From assembly GCA_030066555.1 (NCBI GenBank), contig JASJBK010000029.1, forward strand, positions 1 through 34,950: a stretch of 34,950 bases of DNA. Direction: 5' to 3'. Origin of the DNA: Halieaceae bacterium. GTDB lineage: Bacteria; Pseudomonadota; Gammaproteobacteria; Pseudomonadales; Halieaceae. Shown here in pieces: positions 15,940 to 23,427 of this stretch (its first letter is position 1; the number at the start of each line of letters is the position of its first letter). Under the pieces are notes generated by a model. That model did no database searches. It saw nothing but the letters and a program-made list of their open reading frames with translations, and was not told the origin of the DNA. Position numbers and translations under genes: made by a program.

Positions 15940-17841
15940 ATGGACAAGCACATTACCCGCCGCGACTTTCTTGACGGCATCGCAATCGGAGCCGGTCTCG
16001 GGCTACTTTCCCCGTCCGCGCTACTGGCTCAGGCAACCGGCACTGCTACCGTCCCGGAAACGTCTGCTGCCTATTACCCGCCAACGATGACCGGCTTGCG
16101 CGGCAGCCACGAAGGATCGTTTGAAGTCGCCCACGCGCTGGCCTGGCGGGGGGAAAAGCCTTCGAGCTATCGGCCACTTGACCAGCACTATGACCTGGTG
16201 GTGGTCGGCGCGGGCATGAGCGGCCTGGCGGCGGCGCTGTTTTATCGCCAGAAGATGGGTGACGGGGCAAGCATCCTGTTGCTGGACAACCACGACGACT
16301 TTGGCGGGCACGCCAAGCGCAATGAGTTCCACCACGGCGGACGCATGGTGCTGAGCCTGGGCGGCGCCCAGAACCTCGAAGACCCGGCAAGCTACAGCGA
16401 CGAGGCCAAAGGCCTGCTGGCAGCAATTGGTGTGGACGACAATTTCCTCGACGAAATGGCGGCCAACACACCTGACGACTTCGTACTCGGCGGCAACCTC
16501 GGCGCCACCAGCGCGATCTCGCTGCCCGTCGCAGGCAAGCATGTCACCGTGACCGGTCCGTGGATGCGTTACCTGATGGGAGAAGAAGGCTATGAAGCCG
16601 CGGTGAAGCAGCTTCCCATACCGCCCACACAACAGGACAAACTCATCTCCCTGATTGGAGGCGACCGCGATTACCTCGACGACCTGTCTCTCTCCGAGAC
16701 ATACAGCTATATCAACTCTGTCAGCTACAACCAGTTCGTGACAGAGCGAGTGGGGCTGTCAGCGGATACTATCGCCATACTCGACGCGCGTATGCTGATC
16801 TACTACGGGTTTACCGGCTGGAACCTGAGCGTCATGGAGGCACTTGCCAGTGGTTCCCCCGGCTTTCGTGCAATCGGCTGGGTGGGCAAGATGGTCGGCT
16901 CGGCGGGCCTGGCAATGTTCGATTCCCTGGTCGATCTGCGTATGTTCCCTGACGGCAACGCCTCGATTGCCAGACTGCTGGTACACAAACTGATCCCTAC
17001 GGTGGCCAGCGACATGCAGGGCGCCGCGGATGTTGCCACGGCGCGGTTTCGATATGAGGCATTGGACCGGGAAGGCCAGGACACCCGACTCAGGCTCAAC
17101 AGCACCGTGGTCGGGGTGCGGGAGAATGACGCCCAGCAAGTCGAAATCGACTATGTCACCCACGGCGAAGCACTGCGCGTCACGGCCGATCACTGCATAC
17201 TCGCCTGCTACAACGGGCTTATCCCCCACCTGTGCCCGCAGTTACCGGAGCCACAGAAAGAAGCCTTGCGCTATGGAGTGAAAGTACCCTTCGTCTACGC
17301 CAACGTGCTGTTACGTGACGGCCAGGCCTTTTCAAAACTCGGGGCAACGCTGGTGCAATGCCCGTCTGATCATTTCCTGTGGGTAAGCTCGGCGCCCACC
17401 ATGACTGTCTCTGGGTACAAACCACCTCGCAGTCCCGCGGACCCGATGGCCGTATTCATGCTGGCCGCACCCACCCCTGCACCTGCAGGGGACGAAACCC
17501 TCCGCGACCTCTTGCGCGCCGGCCGCTATAAAGTTTACGCCACGCCGTTTTCCACCTACGAAAGCCAGATTCGTGAGCAACTTCAGGCGCTACTGGGTGA
17601 ACATGGTTTCAACCACGAAAATGATATAGAAGCGATCACGGTCAATCGAATACCCCACGGCTATGCCTATGAGTACATGTCCCTCGAGGATCCGGAGTGG
17701 CCCGAAGGGCAGGCACCCAACGAAATAGGTCGGGCACAGTTCGGCCGTATTTCAATCGCCAACTCGGATGCCGAGGCGCGCGCCTACATGGACGCCGCCT
17801 TCGATGCCGCCTGGCGCGCCGTCAACGAACAGACATCCTGA
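15940..17841 (+). CDS. Tat-exported FAD/NAD(P)-binding oxidoreductase, spermidine dehydrogenase-like
   Basis: 633 residues from the ATG at 15940. A frame opens at 15892, but the Tat signal MDKHITRRDFLDGIAIGAGLG begins at 15940 (twin Arg 7-8, cleavage near LLAQA). The FAD domain has LVVVGAGMSGLAAALFY (G-x-G-x-x-G) and a following acidic strand end LLLDNHDDFGGHAKRNEF. The combination of a Tat leader, this flavin motif and the long insert matches the family of the Pseudomonas spermidine dehydrogenase SpdH and related 'NAD(P)/FAD-dependent oxidoreductases'. It should be exported folded with FAD to the periplasm. The amine substrate is an inference from family similarity only. It is followed 28 nt later by an antiporter gene. 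Confidence 0.85.
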   Translation: MDKHITRRDFLDGIAIGAGLGLLSPSALLAQATGTATVPETSAAYYPPTMTGLRGSHEGSFEVAHALAWRGEKPSSYRPLDQHYDLVVVGAGMSGLAAALFYRQKMGDGASILLLDNHDDFGGHAKRNEFHHGGRMVLSLGGAQNLEDPASYSDEAKGLLAAIGVDDNFLDEMAANTPDDFVLGGNLGATSAISLPVAGKHVTVTGPWMRYLMGEEGYEAAVKQLPIPPTQQDKLISLIGGDRDYLDDLSLSETYSYINSVSYNQFVTERVGLSADTIAILDARMLIYYGFTGWNLSVMEALASGSPGFRAIGWVGKMVGSAGLAMFDSLVDLRMFPDGNASIARLLVHKLIPTVASDMQGAADVATARFRYEALDREGQDTRLRLNSTVVGVRENDAQQVEIDYVTHGEALRVTADHCILACYNGLIPHLCPQLPEPQKEALRYGVKVPFVYANVLLRDGQAFSKLGATLVQCPSDHFLWVSSAPTMTVSGYKPPRSPADPMAVFMLAAPTPAPAGDETLRDLLRAGRYKVYATPFSTYESQIREQLQALLGEHGFNHENDIEAITVNRIPHGYAYEYMSLEDPEWPEGQAPNEIGRAQFGRISIANSDAEARAYMDAAFDAAWRAVNEQTS

Positions 17842-17869
17842 TCGCACCACCAGGTACAGGGACCAGTAC

Positions 17870-19210
17870 ATGGACACCAGTTGGATATCACTGATACCCG
17901 CCGCCGTCGCCGTCACCACCGCCATCATCAGCCGACGGCCGGTGGAGTCACTGCTGGCAGGCGTATTCGCAGGCCTGCTGATTATTGGCCCCACCTCTTC
18001 GCCGGCCAATTTCTCGGCCATCCTCCTCGAGGTGATGATGGACGAAACCATCGCCTGGGTAATCATCGTCTGCGGACTGATGGGCAGCTTGATCGCTCTG
18101 TTGATGCGGGTCGGTGCGGCGAATGCCTTCAGTCGCGCTCTCGCCGCCAGGGCCAAGGACAGTCGCGCCGCACTGCTTCACACCTGGTTCCTGGGCCTGC
18201 TGATTTTCATTGATGACTACCTCAATGCCCTCGCCGTTGGCGCTGCCATGCGCAAGGTGACCGACAGGTTTGGTGTTTCCCGCGAGAAGCTCGCCTACGT
18301 GGTGGATTCCACGGCGGCACCGATCTGCGTGCTGGTGCCGGTGTCGACCTGGGCCGTGTTCTTTGCCGGTGTGCTGGAGGCCTCCGGCGCCGCCGCGCCG
18401 GGTCAAGGCATGGCGCTGTATGTCAGCGGCATTCCCTACATGCTCTACCCCTGGATCGCCGCCCTGCTGGTACCCCTGGTGGCGATGGGCAGAATACCTG
18501 ACATCGGCGCGATGAAGGCAGCCGAACTCGCGGCGCACCAGGACAAGCCGGTGGCAGCCCAGGAATTCAACGTGGAGGAAGCTGGCGATACGTCGCGGGT
18601 GCAGATCTATCACTTCCTGGTGCCGATCATTGCCCTGCTGGGCTTCAGTATCTGGTACGACCTCGACGTGCAGCTTGGTGTCATCATGGCAATCGTGGTG
18701 ACGATCCTGCTGTATGGCACCCAGCAACTGCTGGCCTGGACCGAGATGTTTGACGCGGTGATCGAGGGCATCAAGATTATGGTGCCGGCACTGACCATTG
18801 TTGTGGTGGCATTCATGTTCAAGGAAGTGAACGACCAACTGGGGCTCGCATCCTATGTCATCGAGAACGTCACACCGTATATGACCCCCACCACGCTACC
18901 GCTGGTGGTGTTCACCACCATGGCGCTGATTTCGTTCGCGACCGGGTCCAGCTGGGGCGTATTCGCGATCGCCATTCCCATTGTGATGCCGCTGGCTGAA
19001 AGCGTCGGTGTCAGCGCCCCCCTGGCTGTGGGCGCACTGATTTCTGCCAGCGCGTTTGGCAGCCACGCCTGCTTCTACTCGGACGCCACCGTGCTTGCCG
19101 CCCAGGGCAGCGGCTGCGGTGTGATGGAACATGCGCTCACCCAGATTCCCTATGCCCTGATTGCAGCAGTAATGGCAGGGGTGGGGCTGACCTTGCTGGC
19201 CGCCGTCTGA
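17870..19210 (+). CDS. Na+/H+ antiporter NhaC-family protein
   Basis: 446 residues from the ATG at 17870; AGGG at 17858-17861 is 8 nt upstream, and a frame open to 17768 lies inside the previous gene. About eleven hydrophobic segments span the protein. Conserved pieces are FIDDYLNALAVGAAMRKVTDRFGVSREKLAYVVDSTAAPICVLVPVSTWAVF and, near the end, ISFATGSSWGVFAIAIPIVMPL and GSHACFYSDATVLAAQGSGC, typical of the NhaC/Na+:H+ antiporter superfamily. It exchanges Na+ (or an organic acid, as in MleN-like members) for H+ across the cytoplasmic membrane. It is likely co-transcribed with the flavoprotein gene 28 nt upstream, so it may support uptake or exchange of that pathway's substrate; this is inference. 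Confidence 0.9.
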   Translation: MDTSWISLIPAAVAVTTAIISRRPVESLLAGVFAGLLIIGPTSSPANFSAILLEVMMDETIAWVIIVCGLMGSLIALLMRVGAANAFSRALAARAKDSRAALLHTWFLGLLIFIDDYLNALAVGAAMRKVTDRFGVSREKLAYVVDSTAAPICVLVPVSTWAVFFAGVLEASGAAAPGQGMALYVSGIPYMLYPWIAALLVPLVAMGRIPDIGAMKAAELAAHQDKPVAAQEFNVEEAGDTSRVQIYHFLVPIIALLGFSIWYDLDVQLGVIMAIVVTILLYGTQQLLAWTEMFDAVIEGIKIMVPALTIVVVAFMFKEVNDQLGLASYVIENVTPYMTPTTLPLVVFTTMALISFATGSSWGVFAIAIPIVMPLAESVGVSAPLAVGALISASAFGSHACFYSDATVLAAQGSGCGVMEHALTQIPYALIAAVMAGVGLTLLAAV

Positions 19211-19231
19211 GGAATTGGGTCGCGTCGCGGG

Positions 19232-19723
19232 TCAGCCCGGCTCCGCCGTCGCCGCCTGTAGCCTCCTCGAAAAGTAGCGCAGGGCCACCAGGTAGCTCGC
19301 TACGCCGGCGGGTAGCGCGATGAGTAATCCCCCGGCCAGCAGCACAAACACCATATCCCAGCCAATAGTGGCGACCAGCGACAGGCTGTCGGTAAAGCCG
19401 GTCTGTTTGATGCTGTCCAACATGCCGCTCACCCTCTCCCAGGTGACCGCATCCTCCACCAGCAGGTTGCCGCAGGTCAGCGCCGCCGAGTACCAGACGA
19501 CAAGCACAAAGGGATTGGCAATCACCGTCCCCACGACGATCGCCGCAACCACGTTTGCCCTGGCCGGAATGGAAACGAGGAATATCAGTACCGACCGAAG
19601 CGGCAATACCGGCATGATCCCCAGGAACACGCCAATGCCACAGCCCAGCGCCAGTGAGTGGGGGGAGCCACTCAGCTTGCGCAGCCGGAGAACTTGATAT
19701 CTCAGGCGCCGGTAGAGGGACAT
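19232..19723 (-). CDS. DUF2062-family membrane protein
   Basis: 163 residues. The N-terminal basic segment (MSLYRRLRYQVLRLRKL) leads into the DUF2062 signature GSPHSLALGCGIGVFLGIMPVLPLRS, then AIVVGTVIANPFVLVVWYSA, with three to four transmembrane helices and a basic end. The molecular function of this family is not known. It converges with the antiporter gene (21 nt apart) and is preceded on its strand, 45 nt away, by a short coiled-coil protein gene. Confidence 0.88.
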   Translation of the reverse strand: MSLYRRLRYQVLRLRKLSGSPHSLALGCGIGVFLGIMPVLPLRSVLIFLVSIPARANVVAAIVVGTVIANPFVLVVWYSAALTCGNLLVEDAVTWERVSGMLDSIKQTGFTDSLSLVATIGWDMVFVLLAGGLLIALPAGVASYLVALRYFSRRLQAATAEPG

Positions 19724-19768
19724 AAACCTGTTTGAGTCATTCGCAAACGACTAAGGTGGGCAAACAAC

Positions 19769-19969
19769 TCACTCCAGTGTTCTGAGTTGCTCATCTATCT
19801 TGGCAATTTCTTCGAGAGTGACCCTTTCGATTTCCTGCAGGGTTTCACGGTTTTCAAGCTGTATGGCGCGCTCTTCGGAATCGGCATCAAGGCCGCGCCG
19901 ATAATCCGCCCTGATTGCGTCAACACGATCCATCAGCTCTTTGCGTTTCTTGACAAGTTCTTCTTTCAT
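19769..19969 (-). CDS. Short charged coiled-coil protein
   Basis: 66 residues, almost entirely charged and helical (KEELVKKRKELMDRVDAIRADYRRGLDADSEERAIQLENRETLQEIERV). The D-A-D-S-E-E-R-A-x-Q-L-E-N pattern resembles the N-terminal coiled coil of TraR/DksA-like proteins, but the C4 zinc finger is absent. Homologues of this length are a recurrent small family; no function is known to me. It is encoded 45 nt upstream of the DUF2062 gene on the same strand. Confidence 0.75.
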   Translation of the reverse strand: MKEELVKKRKELMDRVDAIRADYRRGLDADSEERAIQLENRETLQEIERVTLEEIAKIDEQLRTLE

Positions 19970-20022
19970 TGGCGTCTCCCTGTGTGCTCCGCAATGGTAC
20001 GAAAACTGCCTATGGTTTGTCT

Positions 20023-20051
20023 TTGATCTGTAAGCGCGAGCCTGATGTAAA
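20023..20051 (+). promoter_or_regulatory. Candidate promoter of the ACAD11-like gene
   Basis: TTGATC (20023-20028) and TGTAAA (20046-20051), 17 bp apart, with TG at 20043-20044 extending the -10. The start codon is 37 nt further on. Confidence 0.35.
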
Positions 20052-20087
20052 CTGACCGGCTCAGATTAATAAGAACGAGATTGCACC

Positions 20088-21317
20088 ATGGCTATCGATT
20101 TCACTTTCGGTCCCGAGGTAGAGCAGGCGCGCAAGAGTATCGCCGACTTCATGCGCGACACAGTGAAGCCACGCTACCGGGAACTGAAAGAAAACCAGGA
20201 GGCCGGCCGCGAAGACTGGCGCGCGGCCATCAAGGCCCTGCGCCTGGAAGCGAAGGAAAAAGGCTTCTGGCTGCCGCACATGCCCGCGGAAGCCGGCGGC
20301 ATGGGCCTGGGTGTCACCGCGCTGGCGGCCGTCGCCGCCGAGGCGGCGAAGGTACCCTACGGACCCTACATCATGAACGCCCACGCCCCGGACGAGGGCA
20401 ACATGCACACGCTGCACCACTTCGCCACCGAGTACCAACGCGAGAAGTACCTGCAGCCCCTGCTCGACGGCGAGGTGCGCTCCTGCTTCTCAATGACCGA
20501 ACCGGAAGTCGCCGGTTCCGACCCGACCCTGATCCAGACCAGCGCGGTGGAAGACGGTGACGAGTGGGTGATCAACGGCCACAAGTGGTTTACCTCCGGC
20601 GCCCGCGGCGCCGATTTCGCCATTGTCATCGCCCGCACCGACCCGGACGCGGAGATCCCCCAGGCGCGCAATTCCGCCTTTATCGTCGACTGCGACTCAC
20701 CGGGCTTCGACATCGTGCGCGACGTGGAGACCATGGCCGGCAGCCACAACCACTGCGAGATCCGCTATAACGATGTACGCGTGCCCAGAGCCAACCTGCT
20801 CGGCGAGCGTGGTGGTGGCCACAAACTTGGCCAGGTACGGCTGGGTCCGGCGCGCCTCGCCCACTGCATGCGCTGGCTGGGTGAGATCGAGATGGCGCTG
20901 GAGATGCTGATCGAGCGCGCGCAAAATCGCTTCGCCCACGGCTCGCTGCTCAGTGAGAAGCAGAGCATCCAATGGATGATGTCGGACAGTGCCATGGAAC
21001 TGTACGCCGCCAAGCTGATGGTGCTGCACGCCGCCTACAAGATTGAGAACGGCATGGAATTCAAGCAGGAGGTATCCATGGCCAAGCACCACGTCGCCAA
21101 TACCCTGTGGCGGGTGTGCGACCGGGCGGTGCAGGTGCACGGCGCGCTGGGTTACTCCACCGACTCTCCACTGTCGGGCATGCTGCAGCAGGCGCGCTGG
21201 GCGCGGTTCGCCGACGGCGCCGACGAGGTGCACCAGATGCGCATCGCGGAAATTCTCATGCGCACCTACAACGAAACGGGGTCCATCAACGGCGCCGTGG
21301 GCGGCCTGCCCCTGTAA
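20088..21317 (+). CDS. Acyl-CoA dehydrogenase, ACAD10/11-like
   Basis: 409 residues. Seen: FSMTEPEVAGSDPTLIQTSAV (FAD/substrate loop), WVINGHKWFTSGARGADFAIV, the R-x-P-x-x-N-L-L-G turn, and ARFADGADEVHQMRIAEI near the C-terminus. The A-D-G-x-D-E-V-H form, with Asp in place of the E-G-T glutamate, is that of the ACAD10/ACAD11 branch, which in animals handles unusual or 4-hydroxy/phosphoryl acyl-CoAs. It acts in the cytoplasm with FAD and ETF. It lies 94 nt before the UGSC selenoprotein gene, in the same direction. No terminator was seen in the gap, so read-through is possible, but a TATTAT (21361-21366) could also start a separate transcript. Confidence 0.93.
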   Translation: MAIDFTFGPEVEQARKSIADFMRDTVKPRYRELKENQEAGREDWRAAIKALRLEAKEKGFWLPHMPAEAGGMGLGVTALAAVAAEAAKVPYGPYIMNAHAPDEGNMHTLHHFATEYQREKYLQPLLDGEVRSCFSMTEPEVAGSDPTLIQTSAVEDGDEWVINGHKWFTSGARGADFAIVIARTDPDAEIPQARNSAFIVDCDSPGFDIVRDVETMAGSHNHCEIRYNDVRVPRANLLGERGGGHKLGQVRLGPARLAHCMRWLGEIEMALEMLIERAQNRFAHGSLLSEKQSIQWMMSDSAMELYAAKLMVLHAAYKIENGMEFKQEVSMAKHHVANTLWRVCDRAVQVHGALGYSTDSPLSGMLQQARWARFADGADEVHQMRIAEILMRTYNETGSINGAVGGLPL

Positions 21318-21411
21318 ACCGTGAAAGCGCGCTGTACCTACCGCTCCGCCGAGAATCCGCTATTATCTCCATACGCTTGCAGACAATGCAGGGTCCTGGC
21401 AAGGAGCGATC

Positions 21412-21948
21412 ATGATTGAGTATCACAACCCGGACGCGGCGGTGGGAATCGAGGAGACACCCTACGACCTGTCCGTGGCGATTCGCGGGGAAGAAGCCAC
21501 CTCGATTGGTCTGCTGGCGAACGGGTTTCCGGATTCCGTGGAATTCCTCGATGCGCTGGGTGAGTCTCTCAAGGCGCTCCGGCCCGGCATCGTGATACGC
21601 GCCTACAACAAGGGCAATGCCTCAATACCCGCCGGTCAGACACTGCTGGGCGAGATCGGCGGCGAATGTGTGGGAGTGGTTGCCGCCTACGGCCACTGAG
21701 GCTCCTGCACTACCGGCACCGTGCGTGACGGCATCAACCTCGCCCAACTGGGCATCCCTGCGGTGGCGCTGGTCACCGAGGAGTTCTGGCCCCAGGGCGA
21801 CTTCGTCGCCCAGTCCCTGGGCATGCCGGGTGTACCCCGCGTCAAACTACCTCACCCTGTCGCCGGCACCGGCGCGGTCAACATGCGCGAGGTGGCAGAT
21901 GCCATAGCGCCCCTGGTAATCCGTGCGCTCGAGGCAACGGATGACTGA
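21412..21948 (+). CDS. UGSC-family selenoprotein (in-frame TGA read as Sec)
   Basis: 178 residues with the TGA at 21697-21699 read as selenocysteine (residue 96). The frame is clean on both sides: VVAAYGH-U-GSCTTGTVRDGINLAQLGIPAVALVTEEFW, then VKLPHPVAGTG. This U-G-S-C-T site defines the UGSC family, whose members have either Cys or Sec at the first position. The order U-G-(S/T)-C-T, 'GIPxVxLVT', then PHP is also that of GrdB, the substrate-binding selenoprotein of glycine/betaine reductase, so a reductive or thiol/selenol-based reaction is plausible; the reaction is not known. AAGGAG (21401-21406) is 5 nt before the ATG. A SECIS-like hairpin follows the TGA. It overlaps the next gene by 8 nt. 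Confidence 0.93.
21715..21735 (+). promoter_or_regulatory. Candidate bacterial SECIS hairpin of the UGSC selenoprotein
   Basis: CCGT (21719-21722) pairs with ACGG (21728-21731) around loop GCGTG, which starts 23 nt after the TGA and has G as first base. G21715-C21735 and G21716-T21734 can add an outer helix past a 2x2 internal loop. A weaker alternative is GCAC/GTGC (21707-21710 with 21721-21724). Confidence 0.6.
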
Positions 21949-23026
21949 TTTACTCTCTGCAGCTGACGAGGCGGAAGCGCTGGAAGATCTGCACAGCCGC
22001 GGGTGTACAGATGGCCTGCCGGTTGTGATTCCCACCCGCGAGCGCGTCGCTCGCATGGTATTGGCCTCCGGCCAGGATGGCGACATGGTCCTCGGCACCA
22101 TGGGCCCCGGCCACGGTATTGCGACGATTGAAAACGTCGCCGTCGCCGCCGTAATGGCGGGTTGCCTGCCAGACTACATGCCGGTGGTAGTAGCGGCAGT
22201 GAAGGCGGTGATCGATCCGATGTTTGACCTGACAGAGATGCAGGCGACCACTCACTGCACGGCGCCATTGGTGATCGTAAACGGGCCTGCACGCCATACC
22301 TGCGGCCCCATCGCCTCCGGCACCGGTGCCCTCGGGCCCGGCCATCGCGCCAATGCCTCCATCGGGCGCGCACTGCGGCTGACGATGATCAATATCGGCA
22401 AGGCCCGCCCGGGCAGCTCCGACATGGCGCTGCTGGGCCACCCTGGCAAGTTCACCTACTGCCTGGCCGAAGACGAGGAGAATAGTCCATTCCCGCCACT
22501 GCACGTCGACCTGGGTTTCGAAGCGGATGACAGCGTGGTCACCGTGTTGGGTGCGGAGGCACCGCATTCAGTACTGTTCGCCGGTGACGGCGATGACCCC
22601 GACGCCTACAAGGTGTTGCTCGACCTTCTGGCCATGGGACTGGCCAATGCGCCCAGCAATAACGCCATCCTGACAGGTGGCGCCGCCACCGTGGTATTGA
22701 ACCCGGAACACAGCGGGGTATTCCAGAAGGCGGGCTTGAGCAGACAGGACATCGCCCGTGAACTGTATGAGCGCTGTTTCCTGGAACCGGAAATGGTCAA
22801 GCACCTGATGTCGGCCTTCGCTGGTGACAACCCCTCCCGTCGCATGGCCTTCACAGGCCCCGAACAGATCCTGATTCTGCAGGCGGGAGGCAGCGGGCTC
22901 TACTCCATGGTTATGCCATCATGGTGCGCCGGCACCCACACTAATGCCGCTGTCAGCGTAAAGGTCGAGGCTGACATGTTCTGCGAAATTCCCGGCCTGG
23001 CGGCATCAGCAGGCCAGACTTCCTGA
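21941..23026 (+). CDS. Conserved partner protein of the UGSC selenoprotein, function unknown
   Basis: 361 residues from the ATG at 21941. A frame open from 21923 exists, but the overlap of this ATG with the end of the UGSC gene is the likely coupled start. The protein starts with a GCTDGLPVVIPT segment, followed by VLGTMGPGHGIATIENVAVAAVMAGCLPDYMPVV, TTHCTAPLVIVNGPA, GALGPGHRANASIGRALRLTMINIG, LLGHPGKFTYCLAEDEENSPFPPLHV and WCAGTHTNAAVS. It has no signal peptide and about nine Cys. I recognise it only as a conserved protein often found next to, or fused to, UGSC-type proteins; its fold and activity are not known to me. The 8-nt overlap argues for stoichiometric expression and a shared complex. 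Confidence 0.85.
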   Translation: MTDLLSAADEAEALEDLHSRGCTDGLPVVIPTRERVARMVLASGQDGDMVLGTMGPGHGIATIENVAVAAVMAGCLPDYMPVVVAAVKAVIDPMFDLTEMQATTHCTAPLVIVNGPARHTCGPIASGTGALGPGHRANASIGRALRLTMINIGKARPGSSDMALLGHPGKFTYCLAEDEENSPFPPLHVDLGFEADDSVVTVLGAEAPHSVLFAGDGDDPDAYKVLLDLLAMGLANAPSNNAILTGGAATVVLNPEHSGVFQKAGLSRQDIARELYERCFLEPEMVKHLMSAFAGDNPSRRMAFTGPEQILILQAGGSGLYSMVMPSWCAGTHTNAAVSVKVEADMFCEIPGLAASAGQTS

Positions 23027-23062
23027 GCTGCATAGACGCTCGACCATAACACCCCCAGGGTG

Positions 23063-23091
23063 AATAGCTACACAGGAAGCTATTTATTTTT
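23063..23091 (+). terminator. Rho-independent terminator-like hairpin after the UGSC operon
   Basis: AATAGCT (23063-23069) and AGCTATT (23078-23084) form a 7-bp, AT-rich stem with an 8-nt loop, followed by TATTTTT (23085-23091). It lies 37 nt after the stop codon. The stem is weak, so termination may be partial. Confidence 0.5.
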
Positions 23092-23340
23092 AACGAGTTA
23101 GCTACTGGTTACTGTGCCTTGTTTAGCTCTCGTCGCCCTGAACTTGCCTCGATCCGTCACACTCGGGTACGCACCAAGCTCTTGGAAAGAGCTCGCCCCC
23201 CGAGCGACGACGTAAGTTCTTCACAAAGGCAAAGGCTCTCATCCAAATCACACACGGATTCCCCTCCGCACAGTACCTGGTGACCTGTAGCTCGCACCGC
23301 ACACGCGGACTTTGGCACCTTCGGCACCGCAACATTATAT
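23092..23340. other. Intergenic stretch with a hairpin, no convincing gene
   Basis: The gap between the UGSC partner gene and the Rieske gene is 401 nt. This part contains AGCTCTT-GGA-AAGAGCT (23177-23193), a perfect 7-bp inverted repeat with a 3-nt loop, and a run of C at 23196-23201. Open frames of about 65-70 codons on the minus strand have no ribosome binding site or recognisable family. An unidentified small RNA is possible, but nothing more can be supported. Confidence 0.4.
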
Positions 23341-23345
23341 CTATC

Positions 23346-23363
23346 AGTCAATAGTTATTGACT
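23346..23363. promoter_or_regulatory. Upstream palindrome overlapping the -35 of the Rieske operon
   Basis: AGTCAATA-GT-TATTGACT is a perfect inverted repeat with 8-bp arms, its right arm containing the -35 TTGACT. The 14 bases at 23341-23354 (CTATCAGTCAATAG) also match the downstream operator core CTATCATTTGATAG at 11 positions. Confidence 0.5.
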
Positions 23364-23385
23364 TCTTTTGCTGGCTCAGTATATT
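23358..23385 (+). promoter_or_regulatory. Promoter of the split Rieske oxygenase operon
   Basis: TTGACT (23358-23363) and TATATT (23380-23385) are 16 bp apart. Each matches the sigma70 consensus at 5 of 6 positions. Transcription would start near 23392, about 36 nt before the ATG. Confidence 0.65.
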
Positions 23386-23401
23386 ACTATCATTTGATAG
23401 T
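23386..23401. promoter_or_regulatory. Operator of the Rieske operon (core CTATCATTTGATAG)
   Basis: ACTATCA-TT-TGATAGT is a perfect inverted repeat placed immediately after the -10, over the expected transcription start, a position where a bound repressor blocks initiation. The 14-bp core recurs at 28208-28221 in the promoter of the TPR protein gene. A TetR gene lies between the two. Confidence 0.65.
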
Positions 23402-23427
23402 TAATAACCGATAAGAGGTGACAGCTC

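Noticed and set aside
21721-21948. A separate 75-codon gene starting at GTG 21721
   Set aside because: It is the C-terminal half of the UGSC selenoprotein, with no ribosome binding site of its own at that GTG.
23123-23335. Minus-strand 70-codon frame in the intergenic region before the Rieske gene
   Set aside because: No ribosome binding site, Cys/Arg-rich noise-like composition and no recognisable family.
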